Positions 8,964 through 15,813 of a DNA stretch of 64,000 bases are shown in pieces; the first letter of the stretch is position 1, and every line of letters begins with the position of its first letter. The translations under genes were made by a program, and so were the position numbers. The stretch spans positions 682,001 to 746,000 of the forward strand of contig DLHG01000013.1 in assembly GCA_002483105.1 (NCBI GenBank), read 5' to 3'. This DNA comes from Bacteroidetes bacterium UBA7674. GTDB taxonomy: Bacteria; Bacteroidota; Bacteroidia; Chitinophagales; Chitinophagaceae. The notes under the pieces are model-generated. The model was not told where the DNA came from. It did no database searches and was given only the letters and a program-made list of their open reading frames with translations.

Positions 8964-10463
8964 ATGGCTAACCAAAACACTAACAACATTGTAGATAGCG
9001 TAGTTGACGCACAGAAACAAGTAGTTGATAATGTAGTTGAAAATGCAAAGAAACTTGCTAACGGTAACAACCTTGTAAACGAAACAGTTGAAAAAGGTAG
9101 CGAGTGGTACAAGAATTGGTTAGACAACCAGACTTCTTTCTTTAAGAATACTACTTCTAAAGCAGAAGCAGCAACTGAAAACGTAAAAGAAAGCACTTCT
9201 AAAATGAACGACTTCTATACTAATTGGATGAACAGCCAGGCTGCATGGTCTAAGCAAATGATGGAAATGACCCAGAATATGGCGAAAGGTGCTACTACAG
9301 GCGCTAACACTGACCCGATGTCTCAGTGGAACAACATGATGAGCCAATGGCAGAACTGGAGCAATAACATGCAACAAATGAACAACTGGAACAACATGAT
9401 GAACCAGTTCAAAACTGCTAACCCTTTCATGAATGCTACTTCTAATCCCTTCAATATGGATTCTATGAAGAACAGCATGAATGACTATACTTCTTTGTTC
9501 AACCAATTCACTGAAACATTGAACTCTTCTTTCGCTGATATGCAGAAGAACATGCAAAATGGTACTGCACAAGATGCTTACCGTAACATGATCAATGTTT
9601 CTGAAGGTTTTACACGTTTCAATCAAATGTGGGCTCCAATGTGGAAGTCTATACAAGAGAAAACATTCAACATGGACATGTACAAGCAGTACATGAACCC
9701 TGTAATGTACAAAGACATGATGGACAAGTATTTCGGTTTTATGCCGGAAGGTACTCGTGAGCAAATGCAACAAATGACTACCATGATGCAAGACGGTATG
9801 AAGCAATTCGGCCAGTTCGGTACTCAGGGTTATCAGCAAATGCAAAGTATGATGAACAACATGCCTTCTAACCAGAACATGTTCGGTGATGCATTGAATA
9901 GCTACAACACATGGTACAACATGCTGAACGATGCTACCTCTCCTATCACTAAGATGATGACTCCTAACAAGCACACTAAAGGCATGTTGGAATTCCAGGA
10001 CATCGCTAACCGTATGATGATATACAACATCAAGAATGCTGAAATGCAGCACATGGTGTATACTCAAGGCACTAAGGTAATGGACAAGCTGGCTCTGAAC
10101 ATTCTTGGTAAGATCGAGAATGGTGAAGACGTTAACAGCATCATGGCTCTGTATCAGGAGTGGATGAACCTGAGCGATACAACTTTCGTTGCTCTGTTCG
10201 AAAGCGATGAGTACAGCGAAAAAATGGCTGAAGTGAGTGCAATGCAAATGCGCCTGAAAAAGGACATGGAAGCACAGGCTGAAAAGATGTTGGTTGGTTT
10301 GCCAATAGCTACCCGTAGCGAAATGGACGAACTGTACAAAACTATCTACGACCTGAAAAAGCAAGTTCGTGAACTGGAAAAATTAGCTGTTGGTAACATC
10401 AGTTCTAATGCTTCTGCTTCTACTGAAGAAGCCGCTCCTAAAGCTAAGAGCACTAAGAAATAA
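8964..10463 (+). CDS. phaE: PhaE-like subunit of class III polyhydroxyalkanoate synthase
   Basis: PhaE is the non-catalytic partner that activates PhaC at the surface of PHA granules. The C-terminal half has the PhaE hallmarks: the ALYQEWMNLSDTTFVALFES segment, then LPIATRSEMDELYKTIYDL and a KKQVRELEK coiled-coil (about residues 444-473), and a short Ala/Lys tail. At 499 residues it is clearly longer than typical PhaE (about 350). The extra N-terminal 200 residues resemble a phasin (amphipathic, VVDAQKQVVDNVVENAKK) followed by a Met/Asn/Gln/Trp-rich stretch. It stands alone with its own promoter and terminator. The catalytic subunit gene lies 17 kb away at 27738. A phasin that has acquired the PhaE tail is the alternative reading. 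Confidence 0.85.
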   Translation: MANQNTNNIVDSVVDAQKQVVDNVVENAKKLANGNNLVNETVEKGSEWYKNWLDNQTSFFKNTTSKAEAATENVKESTSKMNDFYTNWMNSQAAWSKQMMEMTQNMAKGATTGANTDPMSQWNNMMSQWQNWSNNMQQMNNWNNMMNQFKTANPFMNATSNPFNMDSMKNSMNDYTSLFNQFTETLNSSFADMQKNMQNGTAQDAYRNMINVSEGFTRFNQMWAPMWKSIQEKTFNMDMYKQYMNPVMYKDMMDKYFGFMPEGTREQMQQMTTMMQDGMKQFGQFGTQGYQQMQSMMNNMPSNQNMFGDALNSYNTWYNMLNDATSPITKMMTPNKHTKGMLEFQDIANRMMIYNIKNAEMQHMVYTQGTKVMDKLALNILGKIENGEDVNSIMALYQEWMNLSDTTFVALFESDEYSEKMAEVSAMQMRLKKDMEAQAEKMLVGLPIATRSEMDELYKTIYDLKKQVRELEKLAVGNISSNASASTEEAAPKAKSTKK

Positions 10464-10487
10464 GGAAATCTAGTCTACTTATATAGA

Positions 10488-10520
10488 ACGCCCCCAACTC
10501 TAAGTCGGGGGCGTTTATTT
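10488..10520 (+). terminator. phaE terminator
   Basis: An inverted repeat, ACGCCCCC (10488-10495) and GGGGGCGT (10507-10514), is extended inward by ACT/AGT around one mismatch and followed by TTATTTTT. Confidence 0.8.
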
Positions 10521-10524
10521 TTAA

Positions 10525-10600
10525 ACTCCCCTCCTTGTGGAGGAGGGGACAGATTCGAGCCATAGGCGAAGAATCAGGGGTGGTGCATTCTCGCGAAGAG
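10525..10600 (+). repeat. dispersed two-part intergenic repeat, copy A
   Basis: It contains CTCCCCTCC-loop-GGAGGAGGGG, then a variable segment, then GGGGTGGTGCATTCTCGCGAA. It is related to copies at 14231-14290 (+), 31516-31572 (-) and 32348-32415 (-). This is the most diverged copy. Confidence 0.55.
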
Positions 10601-10608
10601 CACTCGCG

Positions 10609-11460
10609 TTAAAGCTGTGCTTTTATCATCCGTTCATTCCCATGCATATCCTTCCTCAATTCGGTCTTATATCCCTTCTCCCTAAACATCTGCTCCGTTT
10701 TCTCCGCATGATCCTTATGCAGCTCACAGTAAATAACACCATCGGGCTTCATATTAGTCTTCCCGAATTCCGCTATGTTCCTGTAAAACAATAACGCATC
10801 ATCATCCGGCACGAACAAAGCCAGTGATGGTTCAAAGTCCCGCACATTGGTGTGCATGTTCTTATATTCCTTCTGCGGTATGTACGGAGGATTAGAAACG
10901 ATCACATCGTACTGTTCAAAATTGTACCACATCTTCTGGTTCAGGAAATCGGTTTTTATGAAAGAGATATCTGCTTCCAGCTTACGGGCATTCTCTTTCG
11001 CTACTTCTATAGCCTCCTCACTTATATCACAGGATAGGGTAGTAGCCCCCGGCAAAGCCAGTTGTAATGAAATAGGAATACACCCGCTGCCTGTGCCTAT
11101 GTCCAGTATGGAAATGTCTTGTTTGACTTTATGGTCTTTTATTATCCAGTCCACCAACTCTTCAGTCTCGGGGCGAGGTATCAGCACATGCTCATTTACC
11201 TTGAACTCTTTTCCCATAAACCAGGCAGTGCCTGTCACATATTGCAATGGCTTGCCTTTTAGCAGGTCAGCCTTGCAAGTATCATATAGCTTTTGTTGAG
11301 CCTCGGTCAGCGGTTCATCCTTCCGCATCAGCCTGTCCATCTTCTCCAGCCCCGTAATGCTATACAGCAGCTCATGAGCAACAGCAGTTGCCTCCTGCGC
11401 GTCATACAGTGACTGCAGTTCACTCTTTAATTGGTAAAACGCTTCCCCATAACTAAGCAT
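10609..11460 (-). CDS. prmC: peptide chain release factor N5-glutamine methyltransferase
   Basis: PrmC (HemK) methylates the Gln of the GGQ motif in RF1/RF2 using SAM. The 283-residue protein has the N-terminal helical domain (to about residue 90), the SAM motif LDIGTGSGCIPI, and the family-defining VSNPPYIP at about residue 190 that binds the substrate Gln. Length is normal. The gene is divergent from ribD. Confidence 0.95.
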   Translation of the reverse strand: MLSYGEAFYQLKSELQSLYDAQEATAVAHELLYSITGLEKMDRLMRKDEPLTEAQQKLYDTCKADLLKGKPLQYVTGTAWFMGKEFKVNEHVLIPRPETEELVDWIIKDHKVKQDISILDIGTGSGCIPISLQLALPGATTLSCDISEEAIEVAKENARKLEADISFIKTDFLNQKMWYNFEQYDVIVSNPPYIPQKEYKNMHTNVRDFEPSLALFVPDDDALLFYRNIAEFGKTNMKPDGVIYCELHKDHAEKTEQMFREKGYKTELRKDMHGNERMIKAQL

Positions 11461-11634
11461 GGCACAAATCTACAGCACTTATCACGAAAACCTGTGACGG
11501 TTGTATTCACATAGTATCCCTTCCAAATGCTGCATCGCAGCACCGTGCTTATAGCAAAACAATACAGGGCTCCATCGGAGCCGCGTAAATCTCACATCTT
11601 GGTTCATGTACTAAATAATCACTATTTTAGCGCC

Positions 11635-12732
11635 GTGGCTAATCCTCCTAATCAAAAAAATCCCGGTTCAGATGTCTTTATGAAGCGCGCCCTGGAGCTG
11701 GCCTCCCGTAGTGCAGGTAATGCCAGTCCTAACCCCATGGTGGGCGCTGTATTGGTACACAACGGACGGATAATTGGCGAGGGCTTTCATAAAGAACACG
11801 GACTGGCGCATGCAGAAGTAAATTGCCTGGACAACGTATCCGAAGCCGACAAGCAGCTCATCCCTGAAAGTACAATGTATGTGAACCTCGAACCTTGTGC
11901 TCATCACGGAAAAACACCCCCATGTGCGTTGCGTTTGGTACAGGAGAAGGTAAAAGAGGTCATCATTGCCAATGCAGACCCCTTTGAAGAAGTAGACGGC
12001 AAAGGTTTCGAAATACTCAAAAGCCACCACATACATACCGAGCAGGGTATAATGGAGAAAGAGGGTTTGTGGCTGAACCGCCGCTTCTTCTGTTTTCACC
12101 AAAGCAAGCGGCCTTATATAGTATTGAAGTGGGCACAGACAGCAGAAGGCTACTTTGCACCGCTCGACAGGAGCCGCTACCAGATAACGAGTATCAACAG
12201 CCGCCAGCTTTTACATAAGTGGCGTACAGAGGAGTCTGCGATACTCGTAGGTTATCAAACAGCTCTGAATGATAACCCGGAACTCACAGCAAGAATGTAC
12301 AGTGGCAGGCAACCTCTGCGTATCGTATTCGACAGAACGCTTCAGTTACCACTCACACATAATGTGTTCAACAATGCTGCACCTACCTGGATCGTCAACG
12401 ACAGGTTGGATAAAGAGGAGGGCAATGTGCGGTATGTACAGATACTATTCAATAAAAATCCACTCACACAAATTCTCGAAAAGTTATATGAATCCAATAA
12501 GCTATCCCTGATAGTAGAAGGTGGCGCTGTGTTGCTGGAGAGTTTTATTCGTGAAGGACTATGGGATGAAGCCCGTGTCTTCACCGGGCAGGCCTCCATG
12601 ACGGAAGGAGTACACGCACCCTTGCTTACAGGTTTCAAAAAGGCATTCGAGTCGGAACTGGGAGGTGATACACTAAATGTATATGTAAACAAGGCCAGCA
12701 AGTATAAGTACATTACGGGAATGGAATTGTAA
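11635..12732 (+). CDS. ribD: bifunctional riboflavin biosynthesis deaminase/reductase
   Basis: RibD deaminates diaminohydroxyphosphoribosylaminopyrimidine, then reduces the ribosyl side chain. The N-terminal zinc deaminase domain shows HAEVNCL and the PCAHHGKTPPCA ligand motif. The C-terminal reductase domain runs from about residue 155 (IVLKWAQTAEGYFAP) and includes the VEGGAVLLESF motif. The frame is open from 11527. Homology begins just before MKRALELA (ATG 11680), and the only start between a TATTTTAG box (11623-11630) and that ATG is the GTG at 11635, which I chose. The start is uncertain by 15 residues. It is followed within 12 bp by a DMT permease gene. Confidence 0.9.
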   Translation: MANPPNQKNPGSDVFMKRALELASRSAGNASPNPMVGAVLVHNGRIIGEGFHKEHGLAHAEVNCLDNVSEADKQLIPESTMYVNLEPCAHHGKTPPCALRLVQEKVKEVIIANADPFEEVDGKGFEILKSHHIHTEQGIMEKEGLWLNRRFFCFHQSKRPYIVLKWAQTAEGYFAPLDRSRYQITSINSRQLLHKWRTEESAILVGYQTALNDNPELTARMYSGRQPLRIVFDRTLQLPLTHNVFNNAAPTWIVNDRLDKEEGNVRYVQILFNKNPLTQILEKLYESNKLSLIVEGGAVLLESFIREGLWDEARVFTGQASMTEGVHAPLLTGFKKAFESELGGDTLNVYVNKASKYKYITGMEL

Positions 12733-12737
12733 ATTTG
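12730..12737 (+). promoter_or_regulatory. candidate -7 box of the DMT permease gene
   Basis: TAAATTTG fits TAnnTTTG and overlaps the ribD stop codon. The next ATG is only 7 nt downstream, so a transcript from here would be nearly leaderless. No clear -33 box. Confidence 0.4.
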
Positions 12738-12744
12738 CACCCTG

Positions 12745-13629
12745 ATGTTTTATCTCCTCGCGGTCATTGTACTCAATACGTTACTCTATTCTTTCTTCAA
12801 GGTATTCCCTAGATTCAAAGTAGATACCCTCCAGGCCATCGTAGCCAACTATTGGGTATGTGTAGCAACAGGTAGCATTTTTCTCGGTTACTTCCCGGTA
12901 AGCAGTACAAGTCTGGGCCAACCCTGGACACCCTGGGCCATGCTGATGGGCGCAGGATTTATCTCCATATTTAATCTCGTTGCTTACTGCACCCGCATAG
13001 ACGGCATCACTACAGCCACTATCGCCAATAAGCTCTCTTTAGTAATACCTGTACTCTTCTCCATCTTCCTTTACAACGAGCAAGCAGGCCCGTTGAAGAT
13101 ACTGGGTATCGTACTCGCATTTCCTGCTGTGTATCTCACCACAAGAGTAAAAGGCGAAGAAGGAAAAGTACCATCGCTTTTCTGGCCTGCGTTGTTATTC
13201 TTAGGCAGTGGCTTGCTCGATACCCTGGTAAAGTTCGTAGAACAACGCTATTTAGATACCCCGCAACTTCAGGCAGAGTACACCATCCATGTGTTCTTCA
13301 CAGCAGCAGTGATAGGTACTCTATTAGTGACAGTGCTCGCAATACTCGGAAAGATAAAATTGCACCCACGTAACATCATTGCAGGAATAGTCTTAGGTAT
13401 CCCAAACTATTTCTCCATCTACTACCTCATACGTATGCTGAATAGCGACTTTATGGAGAGCTCTGCTGCGATACCCGTAAGTAATATTGGCGTAGTGGTA
13501 GCATCCACGCTTATAGCCATCGCGGTATTCAAAGAAAAGGCCAACAGGCAACGAACGATAGGATTGATACTGGCAATAGTAGCCATTCTACTCATTACAC
13601 TGGCAGATATTTATGGAAGAGGTATTTAA
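12745..13629 (+). CDS. EamA-like (DMT superfamily) membrane transporter
   Basis: A 294-residue integral membrane protein with about ten hydrophobic segments in two halves, the usual arrangement of drug/metabolite transporters. An EamA-type repeat is suggested by GITTATIANKLSLVIPVLFS in the first half and SAAIPVSNIGVVVASTLIA in the second. The exported or imported solute cannot be predicted. It follows ribD by 12 bp and overlaps the next gene by 17 bp, so translation is probably coupled in a ribD-permease-yigZ unit. Confidence 0.85.
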   Translation: MFYLLAVIVLNTLLYSFFKVFPRFKVDTLQAIVANYWVCVATGSIFLGYFPVSSTSLGQPWTPWAMLMGAGFISIFNLVAYCTRIDGITTATIANKLSLVIPVLFSIFLYNEQAGPLKILGIVLAFPAVYLTTRVKGEEGKVPSLFWPALLFLGSGLLDTLVKFVEQRYLDTPQLQAEYTIHVFFTAAVIGTLLVTVLAILGKIKLHPRNIIAGIVLGIPNYFSIYYLIRMLNSDFMESSAAIPVSNIGVVVASTLIAIAVFKEKANRQRTIGLILAIVAILLITLADIYGRGI

Positions 13630-14224
13630 GTACAAGACGATAGCGGAGCCAACAACGGCAGAGTTCAAAGACAGGGGCAGCAAGTTTCTGGCATTCGCCT
13701 ATCCCATAAGTACTGTAGAAGAAGTTAAGACATATGTACAAGCGCTGAAGAAAGAGCATCCCAAGGCCAATCACCATTGCGTAGCATTCCGTATTGGCAT
13801 AGATGGCAAGCTATTTCGCGCCAGTGATGATGGAGAACCATCGGGTAGTGCGGGAAGGCCAATGCTGGGGCAAATAGATAGTGTCGGGCTTACCAATACT
13901 CTTGTAGTAGTAGTTCGTTACTTCGGCGGTACAATGCTGGGGGTGCCCGGGCTGATCAATGCATACAAAACAGTCACAGCTGATGCGCTCAAAGATGCAC
14001 CCGTCACTGAAAAATGGGTAGAGCACATATTCGACATCTCATTCGACTATCCCGTAATGAGTGAAGTGCTTTATATCTTAAAACAGGCAGATGCCACCAT
14101 CTACAAACAAGACCTCCAGCTCTTCTGCGAAGTAAAGGCCGGCATCCCCTCCAAACATAGCGCACAGTATATCACCAAACTTTCGGAAATTCGCGGTGTT
14201 ACTGTAAAGCAGGTAACAGAATAA
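13613..14224 (+). CDS. YigZ/IMPACT family protein
   Basis: A 203-residue member of the UPF0029 (IMPACT) family. The conserved N-terminal domain includes FKDRGSKFLAFAYPI, the ASDDGEPSGSAGRPML motif and VVVRYFGGTMLGVPGL, followed by a smaller ferredoxin-like C-terminal domain (about residues 130-200). Eukaryotic IMPACT modulates GCN2; the bacterial role is not established, although RNA or ribosome binding has been suggested. The gene overlaps the upstream permease and is followed by an intergenic repeat. Confidence 0.93.
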   Translation: MEEVFKYKTIAEPTTAEFKDRGSKFLAFAYPISTVEEVKTYVQALKKEHPKANHHCVAFRIGIDGKLFRASDDGEPSGSAGRPMLGQIDSVGLTNTLVVVVRYFGGTMLGVPGLINAYKTVTADALKDAPVTEKWVEHIFDISFDYPVMSEVLYILKQADATIYKQDLQLFCEVKAGIPSKHSAQYITKLSEIRGVTVKQVTE

Positions 14225-14230
14225 GAGTTT

Positions 14231-14290
14231 TTGTCCCCTCCTGTTTTTAGGAGGGGTGGCCGAAGGCCGGGGTGGTTGACTCGCGAATAG
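14231..14290 (+). repeat. dispersed two-hairpin intergenic repeat, copy B
   Basis: The hairpin CCCCTCC (14235-14241) / GGAGGGG (14250-14256) is followed by GGCC-GAA-GGCC and then GGGGTGGTTGACTCGCGAA. It is nearly identical in its outer parts to the copy at 32348-32415 on the other strand. It lacks a T-run, so it is not a classical terminator. Confidence 0.65.
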
Positions 14291-14302
14291 TACACAATAA
14301 AT

Positions 14303-15235
14303 TTGTCCAACGCACAAAAACATACCGCACTAATAAAATCCGAAGCTACCCGCCTCGGCTTCAACGCATGTGGTATAGCTCAAGCCGTACAACTGGATGA
14401 TGATGCCCGTCGCTTGGAGCAATGGCTCAAGAATGGTTTTCAGGGAACCATGCAATACATGGAACGCAATTTCGATCTCCGTATAGATCCCCGCAAACTT
14501 GTTCCCGGGGCCAAGTCGGTATTGACACTACTACTCAATTATTATCCATCCGCTGAACAACACACTGATACACCCAAAATAGCAAAATATGCCTGGGGTA
14601 CAGACTATCATTACGTTATCAGGGAGAAACTTAATCAGCTACTTGATTTCATCAAGCAAAATATCGGCGAAGTAGATGGCCGTGGTTTTGTAGATAGCGC
14701 CCCGGTTTTAGAACGCAGTTGGGCCATGCGCAGCGGACTTGGTTGGGTAGGGAAGAACGGCAACCTGCTGAATAAAGAAATGGGCTCGTTCTTTTTCATC
14801 GCTACACTCATTACTGATTTAGAGTTAGTCCCTGATGCTGCTTTTAATACCGACTTCTGCGGCACTTGTACCCGTTGTATAGATGCCTGTCCCACACAAG
14901 CCATTGTATCACCCACAGAAGTTGACGGTAGCCGTTGTATCTCTCACCTTACTATTGAGCTGAAAGACGAACTGATGCCGGATGAATTTAAAGGCAAGAT
15001 GGACAACTGGCTTTTCGGCTGTGATGTCTGCCAGGACGTTTGCCCATGGAACCGTTTCTCAAAACCTAACAACGAGAAATACTTCACGCCCATCCCTGAA
15101 GTACTCAATCTCTCTTTACAACAATGGGAAGAGATGAGCGAAGAGACTTTTAAGAAGACCTTCAAGAACTCACCCATGCTCCGCTCTAAGTGGAAAGGTA
15201 TTCAACGGAATGTGAAGGCTATAAAGGCTGGTTAA
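14303..15235 (+). CDS. queG: epoxyqueuosine reductase
   Basis: QueG performs the last step of queuosine synthesis in tRNA, reducing epoxyqueuosine using cobalamin and two 4Fe-4S clusters. The 310-residue protein shows both ferredoxin-type cluster motifs, CGTCTRCIDACP and CDVCQDVCPWN, and the N-terminal LGFNACGIA segment. No ATG/GTG exists near the N terminus. A TTG at 14303 fits homologue length, but it falls inside a TAAATTTG box (14298-14305), so the true initiation is uncertain. The C terminus overlaps the convergent frameshifted gene by 17 bp. Confidence 0.93.
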   Translation: MSNAQKHTALIKSEATRLGFNACGIAQAVQLDDDARRLEQWLKNGFQGTMQYMERNFDLRIDPRKLVPGAKSVLTLLLNYYPSAEQHTDTPKIAKYAWGTDYHYVIREKLNQLLDFIKQNIGEVDGRGFVDSAPVLERSWAMRSGLGWVGKNGNLLNKEMGSFFFIATLITDLELVPDAAFNTDFCGTCTRCIDACPTQAIVSPTEVDGSRCISHLTIELKDELMPDEFKGKMDNWLFGCDVCQDVCPWNRFSKPNNEKYFTPIPEVLNLSLQQWEEMSEETFKKTFKNSPMLRSKWKGIQRNVKAIKAG

Positions 15236-15673
15236 GTTCCCATTTATAGTGACGGTCGTTTGGTAGGTCGTAGACATAGATACTTCTTGTCACGGTATCG
15301 ATATATATCCATCCATCAGTTGCAAAATGATCTTCCATGTCATGTCCCAGATGTAGCACGATGTAGAAAGCGGAATCGGTGCCATACATTTTATCATACA
15401 GCCAGCTTATAGAGTGTTTAGCTTTTATAGAACTGCGATCGATTCATCGTCTGTTCTCTCCAGGTAAACATCCATCAGGGAATCTATCCAGGGCATGATG
15501 CGCGATATCGTGATACTGTCTACATCCATGTCTTCAGTAGGCAAGCGTTTAATAGGAGTATGTGTGGCTTGGGCTGTAGCAGTGTCTTGCATTAGGGTAT
15601 TGTCTGCAGATCTTGATCCATACTCGCCACATGCCGATAACAGCAACATAAAGTATAACAACCACTTTTTCAT
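15219..15673 (-). pseudogene. small lipoprotein gene interrupted by a frameshift
   Basis: From the ATG at 15673 the frame encodes a lipoprotein signal (MKKWLLYFMLLLSAC) and about 82 residues ending ...DDESIAVL at 15425. Immediately downstream a different frame stays open for about 70 codons (SISWLYDKMYGTDSAFYIVL, then GWIYIDTVTRSIYVYDL) and stops at 15219. The second part looks like real protein and has no plausible start of its own apart from one internal ATG. The junction lies at a (CGAT)2 repeat (15436-15443). One more CGAT unit would restore a single frame of about 150 residues. It is either a mutation, a slippage site or a sequence error. Function unknown. Confidence 0.65.
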
Positions 15674-15813
15674 ATTTCTAAAGATACTCAGGAGTTATTA
15701 AGATTTGATGTGTATTTCTATAACCTTTAATTAATATTTCATTGAGTTTCTTACAGTTACCAAACCTATTACTGATCTGTAATGTCTTGTAACATAGTCC
15801 ATCTGGTTCTGCT

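Noticed and set aside
9120..10364. 414-codon minus-strand open frame antisense to phaE
   Set aside because: It mirrors the codon bias of phaE (few T-rich codons in the coding strand produce few stops on the other), is rich in His and Val without any motif, and has no promoter; phaE explains the region.
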